A program made the position numbers and the translations under genes. Shown here piece by piece: positions 1-9,500 of a DNA stretch of 64,000 nt; the first letter of the stretch is position 1, and the number at the start of each line of letters is the position of its first letter. This DNA comes from Paracoccaceae bacterium (GTDB lineage: Bacteria > Pseudomonadota > Alphaproteobacteria > Rhodobacterales > Rhodobacteraceae), in the NCBI GenBank assembly GCA_958296035.1, contig OY282431.1:2150037-2214036 (forward strand). The letters run 5' to 3'. The notes under the pieces were generated by a model. The model did no database searches. It saw only the letters and a list, made by a program, of their open reading frames with translations, and was not told the DNA's origin.

Positions 1-2
1 TT

Positions 3-1388
3 GTAGATATTAGAGCGCGCATCTATGACATGCAGTCGGAGGAAAAACACCGGTCAACGCTGACCTATGAAAAGGATGATGAGCCTTGTGCTATCACGCT
101 TCGCCCGCCGACCTGCAAGGCAGATTGGTGGGACAAACGGCGGGCCGTCAATACCGTCATTGACGATATTGGTGGGGTTGTAACCCGCGTGGGAGACGAA
201 ACAGTCGGCGAAATGTGGTCATTGTTCGACGGCCAGGATGTGCTTAACCAGGTCGATCCCCAGTTTTCGGAGAACATTCGGAATCACATTGATAAGGTGA
301 CAGTCGGCGATCCCTTTCACGTTTCAGCCAATACCGACCCGAAGGGTGACCGCTCCAAGCACCCCAAGGACCAGGACCCGGACATGCTGCTCCATGTTGT
401 CAGGGAGACCGATGCGGGCCTGATAGTACGTGGGGCGAAATTCGAGACTGCAGCACCATATGCCAACCAGGCATTCACCAAACCAACGATCGCCAACTGG
501 GGCAATGAAGCCTATTCGGACTATGCGGTGGGTTTTATCAGCAATCTTTCTGCACCCGGCATCAAAATGATTTGCCGCACCGGCTTTGCCGGACGAGCTC
601 CACAGCGTGACTATCCGCTCGCCAGCAGATTTGACGAGATTGACAGCCTCGTCGTGTTCGACAATACCCTGGTTCCGTGGGAAAATGTGCTTTTCTACCG
701 CCACACGCGGGCTGCGACCTTTATTCGCGCTACCCTGCACCGTTATTCAGCATTTGCCTTTGTGCAGCGCAACCTTGCCTTTACCGATATGATGATCGGT
801 GCGGCGTTGTTCAACGTGCGCCAGACTGGGCTGGACAAGCAGCCTGCGGTTCAGGAAAAGCTGGCCCACATGGCTGTCTACCGCGAGGGCATCAATGCCC
901 ACCTTACAGCGGCAATCGCGCTTGCAGAACAGAGTCCGGGCGGGCTCACAATGCCGAATCAATCACTGCTCTATACCGGACGCGTGCATGCCTGTTCCAA
1001 CTACCACAACATTGTTCACATTGCTCGTGAGCTATGTGGAGGGCAGATTTGTGTGACTCCGGACTCGGCCTGCTTCGACGACGAGGAATCCGGCAAATGG
1101 ATGAACAAGTTTTATACAATTAACGAGAGCTGGGAGGCCGAAGACAGGCGCAAGCTTCTTGCATTTGCCCGCGATCTCCTGAATTCGGACTACGCTGGTC
1201 ATCGGTTGACTTTCCAGTTGTTCGCGCAGTCGCCTCCATTTGCACATCTTGGCGCGGTATACCGTAATTTTGGGTGGGACGGACCACTGGAATTGGTCAA
1301 GGGTTCCGCGGGACTGTCTGATCGGGTGAACGACAACAAGCCTCTGAAAGGTTGGCTGGGCAGCGAACCGTTTCTCGCCGACGAATAG
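3..1388 (+). CDS. HpaB-family flavin-dependent monooxygenase, large component (5' end outside window)
   Basis: C-terminal part, about 460 residues, of a 4-hydroxyphenylacetate 3-hydroxylase family protein. These are FADH2-dependent hydroxylases with an acyl-CoA dehydrogenase-like fold that receive reduced flavin from a separate reductase. The frame is open to the window edge and the residues before the first ATG at 30 already align with the family (RIYDMQ...LTYE), so the true start lies upstream. Family-like segments are RTGFAGRAP, VVFDNTLVPWENV in the middle, and the helical C-terminal region with CGGQICVTPD. The next gene encodes a flavin reductase domain, the expected partner. The aromatic or heterocyclic substrate cannot be deduced. 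The superfamily also contains dehydratases and isomerases related to 4-hydroxybutyryl-CoA dehydratase, but the reductase next door favours a monooxygenase. Confidence 0.85.
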   Translation, partial: VDIRARIYDMQSEEKHRSTLTYEKDDEPCAITLRPPTCKADWWDKRRAVNTVIDDIGGVVTRVGDETVGEMWSLFDGQDVLNQVDPQFSENIRNHIDKVTVGDPFHVSANTDPKGDRSKHPKDQDPDMLLHVVRETDAGLIVRGAKFETAAPYANQAFTKPTIANWGNEAYSDYAVGFISNLSAPGIKMICRTGFAGRAPQRDYPLASRFDEIDSLVVFDNTLVPWENVLFYRHTRAATFIRATLHRYSAFAFVQRNLAFTDMMIGAALFNVRQTGLDKQPAVQEKLAHMAVYREGINAHLTAAIALAEQSPGGLTMPNQSLLYTGRVHACSNYHNIVHIARELCGGQICVTPDSACFDDEESGKWMNKFYTINESWEAEDRRKLLAFARDLLNSDYAGHRLTFQLFAQSPPFAHLGAVYRNFGWDGPLELVKGSAGLSDRVNDNKPLKGWLGSEPFLADE

Positions 1389-1549
1389 TTGACAAGACCT
1401 GACGCCGAACGCTGGCCTGGTCAATGCCTCTGGTCGCAAGCCTTCCGGCAAGATGAGTGCAGCAGGTGACCCTGCAGGCTGGCAGTTGGCAGGTCGCAGG
1501 GTGACAGAAAACCAGTTCATTTTCGCCAACAGCACAGGACAGTGCCACT

Positions 1550-2773
1550 TTGGCAGACGAAGTGACAGCATCAGAATTATGCGCCGACCTTCTGCGCATG
1601 GAATTCCTGAGAGGGATGAGTCGGGCAGCGGCAACCGTCAATGTTGTAACAACAGATGGCCCGGCAGGACGCTCAGGTGTCACGGTCTCCGCAATGACAT
1701 CTGTCTCCGCAGAAGGCGATCACCCGGTACTCCTCGTGTGTGTCCACCATCTCAGCCCTGCATGCACGTCCATATTGGCTAATCGCGTATTCTGTGTAAA
1801 CGTGCTGCGCGATGACCAGTCCCTGATTGCAGACACATTTGCTGGACGCATCAAGCCGTCCGGTGATGACAAGTTTTCGTGTACCAGTTGGCATACCGGC
1901 AGGACCGGCAGTCCCAGGGTGCAGGACCCCCTGGTGATATTCGATTGCGAGCTGTTCCAGGAACTCAGGGTAGGAACGCACCACGTGATGATTGGCAAAG
2001 TAGTTGAAGCCTTTGTCCAAGGCGACCGATCTGCCCTGATCTATGCCAATCGCGCCTATGGATCACCGTTGCGGCTGGATAACCAGATGGTCAGCCTCCG
2101 TCAGGAAGGAAGCAAGGACCTCTTGCGAATCGGCAGTTTCTTCACGGTCGGCCCTGCCTTTCTGCCCGAGCTGGTCTCTAGATTTGTCGCCGCCGAACCC
2201 GACGCCAGAATTTCGCTGGTTGAGGGGCACCAAGGACAGGTTCTTGAAGCTCTGCGGACCGACAGTTGCGATGTTGTGTTGACCTACGGAATTGATCTCG
2301 ACAGGGGCTTTTCGGCATTGTTCCTGACCAGGCTGGCTCCCTATGTCCTGCTGTCGGGAAATCATCCACTTGCGTCACGGTCAAGTCTTTCCCTCAATGA
2401 ACTGGTTGAGGAACCCTTGATCTTGCTCGAAACGCCCCCAAGCAAGCAGTATTTCCTCGGCCTCTTCCATTCGATGGGACTCGAACCGAACGTGTGGATT
2501 CGCTCCGGTTCCTTCGAAATGGTACGAGGATTGGTCGGTCAGGGATTGGGCTACAGCGTGCTGGCCACGCGCCCTGGAGGTGATGCGACCTATGACGGAC
2601 ACAGTCTTGCCTGCGTGGAACTTGCTGACCCGGTTGTGGCAAGCCCGCTTGTGCTGGTTCACCGGACGGATACTCCATTAAAAGGTCTGGCCGGAACCTT
2701 TGCCAGATTGTGCAGCAGACATTTTGCCGATACCAATCAGTTTCCGGGGCGCGGAGAAGCCAATGACGCATGA
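1550..2773 (+). CDS. Fusion protein: flavin reductase-like domain plus LysR-type substrate-binding domain
   Basis: 407 residues in two domains. Residues about 17-175 are a flavin reductase-like FMN-binding barrel (TVNVVTTDGPAGR, TVSAMTSVSAEGDHPVLLVCV, then FCVNVLRDDQ), the type that supplies reduced flavin to two-component monooxygenases. Residues about 190-395 are a LysR effector-binding domain (LRIGSFFTVGPAFLPELV, VVLTYGIDL, VRGLVGQGLGYSVLA). No helix-turn-helix is present, so it is unlikely to bind DNA by itself. The C-terminal domain closely resembles that of the LysR regulator at 16031-17020. The start is a TTG; an ATG at 1598 is the alternative and still retains the whole reductase fold. 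The end overlaps the following Rid gene by 11 bases, indicating one transcript. The reductase role for the upstream HpaB-like enzyme is inferred from position. Confidence 0.85.
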   Translation: MADEVTASELCADLLRMEFLRGMSRAAATVNVVTTDGPAGRSGVTVSAMTSVSAEGDHPVLLVCVHHLSPACTSILANRVFCVNVLRDDQSLIADTFAGRIKPSGDDKFSCTSWHTGRTGSPRVQDPLVIFDCELFQELRVGTHHVMIGKVVEAFVQGDRSALIYANRAYGSPLRLDNQMVSLRQEGSKDLLRIGSFFTVGPAFLPELVSRFVAAEPDARISLVEGHQGQVLEALRTDSCDVVLTYGIDLDRGFSALFLTRLAPYVLLSGNHPLASRSSLSLNELVEEPLILLETPPSKQYFLGLFHSMGLEPNVWIRSGSFEMVRGLVGQGLGYSVLATRPGGDATYDGHSLACVELADPVVASPLVLVHRTDTPLKGLAGTFARLCSRHFADTNQFPGRGEANDA

Positions 2774-3188
2774 CAGGAAGCGCAAATTCAATACACGGGA
2801 AACATACCCTGAACAGAACCTCGACAACGACTTTTGCCAGGCGGTCGTGGCTCGTGGCACGACAGTCTTTCTGCGCGGTCAGGTCTCCCAAGACCTGGAA
2901 ACGCGGGAATCCCTGCATCCCAATGATCCAGGAATGCAGACTCGCAAGGCAATGCAGAACATAAGGATGCTGCTTGCGGAATGTGGAAGCCAACTGGACC
3001 ATGTGTGCAGAAACGTCGTCTATCTCACTGACATCAGGCACCGCGAAGCGGTCTATCAGGAAATGGGCAGGTGGATGAAGGGTGTGTACCCCTGTTCGAC
3101 CGGCATTGTTGTCACGGCCCTGGCCAGACCCGAATGGCTTGTCGAAATCGAAGTCACCGCGGTAATTCCGGAGGTACAGGACCAGTGA
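2763..3188 (+). CDS. Rid-family (RidA/YjgF-like) protein
   Basis: 141 residues of the YjgF/YER057c/UK114 fold. Recognisable parts are the N-terminal TVFLRGQVSQDL segment, the QTRKAMQNIRMLLAECG helix, a VYLTDIRHREAVY strand-helix, and the C-terminal LVEIEVTAVIP strand. RidA proper deaminates reactive enamines or imines and carries a conserved arginine shortly before that last strand; by my alignment the position is Ser here (YPCSTGIVV), so this is probably one of the other Rid subfamilies common in catabolic operons. The start ATG lies inside the preceding gene and the stop overlaps the GTG of the next, so the three are translationally coupled. A role in hydrolysing an unstable intermediate of the local pathway is inference. 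Confidence 0.85.
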   Translation: MTHDRKRKFNTRETYPEQNLDNDFCQAVVARGTTVFLRGQVSQDLETRESLHPNDPGMQTRKAMQNIRMLLAECGSQLDHVCRNVVYLTDIRHREAVYQEMGRWMKGVYPCSTGIVVTALARPEWLVEIEVTAVIPEVQDQ

Positions 3189-3865
3189 CGTTTTCGATTG
3201 CCGGGCGCTGCACGCGCACCGGAATGCTTGGTGTCGCAATCACGACGTCATCCATCTGTGTTGGCAGCCGTTGCCCCTGGGTTCGAAGTCATGCTGGTGC
3301 TGTTTCTACGCAAAATGTCACCTTGCCTTCCATCGGTCCCCGATTTCTTGATCGGGTTGCGACGGGTATTGCTGCACCGGATGCCCTGGCAGGCGTGATG
3401 GAAGAGACACCATATCCCGAGTATCGGCAGGTCGTCGGCATTGATGCAAGCGGACATACGGCCTATTTCGACGGCGCAAACACGCTCGGTCGCAACGCTG
3501 TGGCAGAAGGAGCGAACTGCATTGCAGCCGGCAATCTGTTGCGCTCTGTCAAGCTTCCAGGAGCCATGGTTGACAGCTTTTCCAATAGCTCGCAACACCA
3601 CCTGGCAGAACGCCTGTTGATAGCCATCGAATGTGGACTTTATGAATGCGGCGGGGAAGAGGGCAAGGTTCATTCGGCCGCATTGCTGGTGGCAGAGGCA
3701 CAGGAGTGGCCACTGGTTGACCTGAGGGTAGACTGGGATGAACAAGACCCGGTTACCAGCCTTCGCGCCCTCTGGACCGACTACAGTCCTCAAATGAACG
3801 ACTACACGCTGCGTGCCCTTGACCCCTGCGAAGCGCCAGCTTTCGGCGTACCGGGCGATGAATAG
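3185..3865 (+). CDS. DUF1028 family protein (Ntn-hydrolase-like)
   Basis: 226 residues, full length for DUF1028. Typical sequence blocks are MTFSIAGRCTRTGMLGVAI at the N-terminus, SVGSRCPWVR-like SICVGSRCPWVR, GHTAYFDGANTLGR in the middle, GNLLRSVKLPGAMVDSF, and the C-terminal LVDLRVDW and ALDPCEAPAFGVPGDE. The family has an Ntn-hydrolase-like fold and is often found beside amidohydrolases and Rid proteins in nitrogen-compound catabolism, but no reaction is firmly established. The GTG start overlaps the stop of the Rid gene and is preceded by GGAGG about 10 bases upstream. Confidence 0.85.
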   Translation: MTFSIAGRCTRTGMLGVAITTSSICVGSRCPWVRSHAGAVSTQNVTLPSIGPRFLDRVATGIAAPDALAGVMEETPYPEYRQVVGIDASGHTAYFDGANTLGRNAVAEGANCIAAGNLLRSVKLPGAMVDSFSNSSQHHLAERLLIAIECGLYECGGEEGKVHSAALLVAEAQEWPLVDLRVDWDEQDPVTSLRALWTDYSPQMNDYTLRALDPCEAPAFGVPGDE

Positions 3866-4167
3866 AATTTGGTTTGGAGAATTCTGAACAGACTATCCCG
3901 CTTCAGAAACCGACACTGCGGCTGGACCGAAATTCTGCCTTGCGGGCAAACAAGGGCTTGCGGCATGATCTCGGCGCCATGACGCTCCCGGCTTCTTGGA
4001 AACTGCCGAAGAAATGTTACGAAAGGTCCCCGGGTTGTCTGCTGCCGTCCGGTCCCGTGTGCAGGCGCTGCCATGGGCTGGACTTTACGCATGCCCCGGA
4101 CTGGAAACCTCGATTTCAACGTGCAGATAGTGCCCGTTCGCAAGTGTTCAGATAGGGAATCTCCGTC
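3866..4167. other. 302-base gap with no recognised gene
   Basis: The stretch lies between the DUF1028 gene and the MttB-like gene. Short open frames exist on both strands but none resembles a protein family, and I see no obvious terminator hairpin with a T-run. Its last 15 bases carry AGGGA at about 4154, a plausible ribosome-binding site for the MttB-like gene. Confidence 0.5.
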
Positions 4168-5688
4168 ATAACCCGGACAGGAAGAACTCGACGGCGCCGT
4201 GCATCGGCAACATTCAGCCGCAAGCCACCTGAGCTGTCAAGGCGCAGCACGAGGGGTGGTCGGTTCAAACCCCTCACCGGTTCGCGCCTGCAACAGATTG
4301 AGCTGGCTGCTAGAGGGATTCTACAGAACATTGGCTGCAGCTGTGACAGTGAACTCATCACTGGACTTCTGTGCAGTGCCGGAGCCGTCAGACTCAAGAA
4401 CAACCGTATCGGCTTTCCCGACAAATTGATCGAAGCTGCCCTATCTGCCGGGAACCGACAGCTGGTACTGTGCGGGCAAGACCCGGTTCACGATCTGAAA
4501 CTAAGACGAGATCAGGTGTATCTCGGCACCGGAGGTGCCTCACCCCACGTCATCGATCTTGAGACCGGTGCATATCGACCGTCATCGCTCCAGGACCTCT
4601 ATGACCTGGCGCGCCTTGTGGACGGGCTGAACAACATCCATTTTTTCAGCCGACCGGTTGTAGCCGGAGATATGGACACACCGAAGCTGCTTGACATCAA
4701 TACTGCGTTCGTGGCCCTCAAGGGGACTTCGAAACATGTATGCACGAGCATTTCCTGGCCCTCGCATGTCAGTCTCATTGCAGAGATGTGCTATGCCATT
4801 GCCGGCAGCCGGGAAGCCTTCATGGAACGCCCGTTCCTTTCGGTCCTGGTTAACCATGTGGCATCTCCACTACGGCTGGTAGGCGAGGCCTGCGAGGTGC
4901 TCGTTGCCGCGATTCGGCATGGCCTGCCTGTACACATCAACAGTTTCTCCCTCTTGGGCGCATCGACACCGGTCACAATCGCAGGGACGCTTGCACAAAA
5001 CATCGCCGAAACAATTGCTGGAGTCGTGCTCGCTTACAGCGTCAATCCAGCAGCTGCTTTCGTGTTCGGACCACGGCCGATGGTAACTGATCTACGCACC
5101 GGCGCACTGACGGGTGGCGGTGGTGAGCAGGCTTTCCTGACTGCCTCTGCTGTTCAGTTGTCCAGGCACCTTGACTTGCCGAACTCAACAATTGCTGGTG
5201 CAACCGACAGCAAGATAGCCGATGCCCAGAGCGGGTATGAGAAATCCCTTTCCGTGACGATGGCTGCGCACGCCGGTTGCAATCTGATAACCCAGGCCTG
5301 TGGAACACAGGCCAGCCTGATGGCATGCTCCTACGGTGGCATGGTCGTAGACAATGATATGCTCGGATCCATTCTCCGCAGCCTGCACAGGCACGACCTT
5401 GGAGCAGTGGACGCGGTTGAAGAATCGATCCTCGAGGCAGTAGAGGGCGATGGTCACTTCCTGGGGCACCCGGAAACTATACGACGCATGAAAACCGATT
5501 TTCTTTACCCGCAGGTTGCAGACCGCAAATCGCACGAAGCCTGGATAGAGGACGGATCCCGCCAGGTCATTGACAGGGCTCGAGACCTGGCAAGTTCAAT
5601 ACTGCGGCAGCAGCGTCCGTCACACCTTGATGCAAGCATCGAGGCCGGACTGCGCAAGAAATTCCCGATACGACTTCCAGACAAATAG
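4168..5688 (+). CDS. MttB-superfamily methyltransferase (non-pyrrolysine), unusual ATA start
   Basis: About 506 residues if started at the ATA at 4168. Members transfer a methyl group from a quaternary or tertiary amine (trimethylamine, glycine betaine and similar) to a corrinoid protein. Diagnostic stretches include DVYLGTGG-like QVYLGTGGASP, DLYDLARLVDGLNNIHFF, GTLAQNIAETIAGVVLA, VTDLRTGALTGGGGEQA and DAQSGYEKSL. No in-frame UAG occurs, so it belongs to the pyrrolysine-free MtgB-like group. The first ATG is at 4426, but family-like sequence (Arg-rich RTRRRR, then RLQQIELAARGIL and the RIGFPDKLIEAA strand) extends upstream in the same frame to a stop at 4153. In that stretch there is no ATG or GTG, and the only TTG is at 4417. 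No corrinoid protein gene is adjacent. Substrate unknown. Confidence 0.75.
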   Translation: MTRTGRTRRRRASATFSRKPPELSRRSTRGGRFKPLTGSRLQQIELAARGILQNIGCSCDSELITGLLCSAGAVRLKNNRIGFPDKLIEAALSAGNRQLVLCGQDPVHDLKLRRDQVYLGTGGASPHVIDLETGAYRPSSLQDLYDLARLVDGLNNIHFFSRPVVAGDMDTPKLLDINTAFVALKGTSKHVCTSISWPSHVSLIAEMCYAIAGSREAFMERPFLSVLVNHVASPLRLVGEACEVLVAAIRHGLPVHINSFSLLGASTPVTIAGTLAQNIAETIAGVVLAYSVNPAAAFVFGPRPMVTDLRTGALTGGGGEQAFLTASAVQLSRHLDLPNSTIAGATDSKIADAQSGYEKSLSVTMAAHAGCNLITQACGTQASLMACSYGGMVVDNDMLGSILRSLHRHDLGAVDAVEESILEAVEGDGHFLGHPETIRRMKTDFLYPQVADRKSHEAWIEDGSRQVIDRARDLASSILRQQRPSHLDASIEAGLRKKFPIRLPDK

Positions 5689-6560
5689 GGATCTTGCCCA
5701 ATCTCCGGTATGCGACGCTGTCTGTACAATGTATGCGGGCAAACGAGTATGTCCCTGTAAGCTGTTGACGATCAGTATCTGTTCTCCGATCATCTGAGGC
5801 CGATCAAAACCGCAACACAGATGGAGACAAGGCCCATGGAGAACGGCATTGCACAAACACCACTCACCCCAACGGAGCGCCCGGAGGCTGCAAGAGGCCC
5901 TCCCGCAATAGCTGTCTGCATGCTGCCAATGCTGCTCTGACCCGCCCTCGCGGTTGAGGCGCAGGAAGAATGATGTTGGCATTGATTCCGACAGGTCCAG
6001 GCATCTGGTCCCGGTGGTGCACATCCGTTAGAATTGCCGAACCGGTCCGTTTGCTATCTGGCACCGGGAGAGGCGATTGGCAGGCGTTAGGCCTATCGCA
6101 TAATTCAGCTTGGGCGTTGTGCGCCAGTCGGCTGGTGATATTGCCAAGTGGGTCTTTACGTTGCATAGTCGCGATCATCGGGGTTCCGCCCTCTTGGATT
6201 TATAACTACGCCTAGAACTACTGGTTTTGGCGCCGAAGGGAACTCCCGCTTTCATGTGCAGATGGCAGGATTGCGACAGTATTCTTGGAAAGCTGAAGAC
6301 CCTGTCACGATGGGTGTGAAAGGGGCGCGAAACAGGGGGTTGAAACCGCCCGAATCAGCCGCTTGGGGCGCAAGGGGATAAATCCTTGTCTCAATACGAG
6401 ATGTGCCCCCCTCCAACAGCATGGAAATTGACTTGCTGCAATAGGTTTGCAAGAGGCGCATAAGAGTGGTTACGCCTACACACGCTGATAGCGACATATG
6501 AACGCGCTGCGAAGACTACGGCTTTGGAGGAACGGATGAACACCGGGCAGGAGAAGATGC
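5689..6560. other. 870-base gap with an inverted-repeat copy, otherwise no recognised gene
   Basis: The gap lies between the MttB-like gene and the restriction-modification gene. It contains the left copy of the inverted repeat described separately (5749-5805). The rest has short minus-strand frames up to about 130 codons without recognisable homology and with Cys- and His-rich composition typical of shadow frames. It may be the decayed remains of one or more genes. AGGAG at 6549-6553 is the ribosome-binding site for the gene starting at 6561. Confidence 0.5.
5749..5805 (-). repeat. Left copy of diverged inverted repeat flanking the restriction-modification gene
   Basis: The 57 bases are the reverse complement of 9670-9726 with five mismatches. 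Weaker similarity continues about 20 bases outward, to about 5728 on this side and 9747 on the other. Read on the minus strand, both copies encode nearly the same peptide (DRPQM-I/L-G-E/D-QILIVNSL). The differences are conservative or silent codon changes, so the repeat is probably a fragment of a once protein-coding sequence. I do not recognise the protein. Confidence 0.8.
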
Positions 6561-9500
6561 TTGCCGTTGAGTAGAGTGCGGCTGCGAACCACAGCGCCAA
6601 TTCCCTGTGAGGCACTGTCCCGAGCGAAAGCGCTTCTGAATGGTGGCTCGAACGAAGCAAACATTCGCAACCGCCTTTGCCGCTTGCTTGATGCGCTTGC
6701 CGACGAGTACATCCTGGAACACCCCATAGGCGGTGGCCGTGCCGACATCTACCTACCGCGTCACCGCACCATTATCGAGACCAAAGCGATCGGCGGTGCC
6801 GACGCGCCAGCTGAGGCTCCTGCAGGTGGCAATGAGTCGCCGTTTGAGCAGCTTGACCGGTATATGCGGGCCGAGATCGGCGGTGTCAGGTCATCCCTGT
6901 TCGCCGATGAAAGCGACCGCTCCTGGACCGGCATTCTGACCGACGGGAAGGTCTGGCACAGCTGGTCGTATATGCACCGCGACAACCCGTCGGCACAGGA
7001 GGAGAAGCAGGACTTCAAACCCAATAATGGCCAGGAACTTGTCGAATGGTTAACCCAGGTGCTGAAAGGTGATCTTGTCGGCAAGCCGTGGATACCGGCA
7101 AATCCGGTTGATCTGTTCGCCAAGCATGCAAAGTCTTTGCGAGCTGTTTACAACGAATTGACAGGTCGGCAAGCCGTAGAGACGGAAACCAAGCTTGCCT
7201 TGTGGCGCGACATGCTGCGCAGCTCCGGCATGGAGCCGCAAACGGATGCTGCTCGCCACAGCCTGTTCCGTACACATTCCTTTCTGATAGCACTGGCCCG
7301 CGGCGTGGTGTGGACGATGGAACACCCGCATGAGGAGCCGGACCCGACAGCTCTGCTGGGCGACGGCATCGTGTCCTGGATCGTGCAAACAACCGTTGGC
7401 CGCCAATGGGCAGCTGGGTTGTTCGAGACAATATGCGGGTTTGAGTGGCGGCAGCGTCGCGGCGACGTGCTGCGCCCGCTTTACGAGGCGTTTGTCGGCA
7501 GTGATGATCGTAAGGACTTCGGCGAGGTTTACACGCCGGACTGGCTGGCCGAGCTTGTAGTCAACGAAGTGCTTGACGAGGATTGGTGTGGACGTGCACT
7601 TGATGCCGCGCTTGGCGAGATAGTCAATCATCAACCCTTGCGCGGGGTCGGCGTTCTCGACCCGTGCTGCGGATCCGGTACGTTCCTTTATCACGCCGCC
7701 AGGCGGCTTCTGGATCATCCCGACATCTCCCGTCAGCCGTCCGGCAGGCAGGCAGACATTGTCAGCCGCCTGGTGTGCGGCATAGATATCCATCCTGTGG
7801 CCTGCGAGTTTGCCCGAGCGACACTGCTGCGGGCGCTCCCTGCCGAGCCGCCCGGCGGCGATGCAGCCTTGCGGATCTGGAACGGCGACTCACTACTGCT
7901 GCATGGTGCCGAAGATCAGTCCCTGTTTGCCCCGCAAAATGGCGAGGTGGTGTTCGTGTCACCGGCCGGAAGCGAGATCCGGCTGCCGGAAGCGTTCGTC
8001 ACGCGGCCGGATTTTGCCAGCCTGATCAAGGCAATGACGGATAGCGCTACCGAGGAGCAGCCACTACCGGCATATATCAAGAACAGCGTGCAGGATGATG
8101 CCGACCAGAACCAGCTGCGCGCCAGGCACGCTACCTTGCAGGCGATCATCAGGGACGAGGGCAACTCGGTGTGGACCTGGTTCATGCAGCAGACAGTCGG
8201 TCCCTATCTGCTGGCCCGGCACAAGGTTGACCGCCTTGTCTCCAATCCGCCCTGGGTCAAGATGGCGACCATTCAGCACCAGACCCGCAAGCGGCGTCTC
8301 GAGGATTTTGCCAGGGAGATGGCACTGTGGCAGGGTGGTATACAGGCTCCGCATACAGATATCGCACAACTCTTTGTCAAGCGCAGCCGCGAGCAGTATC
8401 TGAATGATCGCCGGCATGATCCGGCGGCATGGGTCGTCAAGCACTCGGCGATCAAGAGCGGCAACTGGCAAAAGCTCCGACAATGGCGGTCAGAGGAAGT
8501 GCCGACCGGCCAGATACTTGATCTGGCTCCGGCGCAGGTGTTTGGTGGTGGTGATGCACAGAAATCCTGCGTGCTGATCGACAACATGCGTACCTCACTT
8601 GGCAGAGATGTGCCGACCCTTGTGGCCAGATGCCCATCCGGCCGACCGGATACCGGCTCGACACTGCAGGCGGCGAATGAACGCATCGAATGGGAGGTGC
8701 CCGAGGCGCCATTGCCGGAGGGGGAGTCCGGTTACAACGGCCTATTCAGACAGGGAGCCACCATTGTTCCGCATGTTCTGGCCCTTGCCGACCGGATCGC
8801 AGGTGGTGGTGAAACCAGAACTGTCACCACCCGTCGCTCAGTACAGCCACCGTGGAGGGCGGTGCACTCCCAGACGGTCGAGACCCCTGCAAGCTGGCTG
8901 GCTCCACTCTTGCGTTCGGAACATCTGTTACCATTTGCGCTGGCCCCGGAGGCGCCGGACCGAGCCATCGTACCGGTTGATGGTGAGGGGCAGTTGCTGG
9001 ATAAGGAAGCCGCTCTTGCAAATCATGGATGGCGGGAACTGAATAACATCTACCGGGAATTCCGGGGGCACGGTCAAAGTACGCCCACCAGTCTCCTGCA
9101 GAACCTTGACCATCATGGAAAGGCATCGCGCCAGCTTCCGCTTGTGCGGACTGAGAGGGGTGTTCCGCTCGCCCGTGTGATTTATCCGGTGTCGGGAGAC
9201 ATCATGCGCGCCTGCAGGGCAGGCTCTGATACGGAGCTGATCGATAGCACAATCTATCATGCCACATTCGATGCGCCTGAAGAAGCTGCTTATCTCGTGG
9301 CATTACTGAATGCGCCGGCGCTCAATCCTGCCTTTGTGCAGTCACGACGCAGTGGCCGGGATTTTCACCTTCATCCATGGCGAAGGGTGCCTATCCCTCA
9401 CTTTGACCCCGGCTGCAGGCTGCATTGCGAGATCGCAGAGTTCTGTGTGGAGATTGAAGATGAGACCGACGCATTCCTGGCTGCGCAGCAAGGTAACCTG

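Noticed and set aside
3874..4155. Plus-strand frame of 93 codons between DUF1028 and MttB-like genes
   Set aside because: No recognisable motif, no convincing ribosome-binding site and no similarity to any family.
4255..4285. tRNA-like GGTTCAAACCCC sequence
   Set aside because: It encodes the N-terminal RFKPLTG part of the MttB-like protein and no acceptor, D or anticodon stems can be drawn around it.
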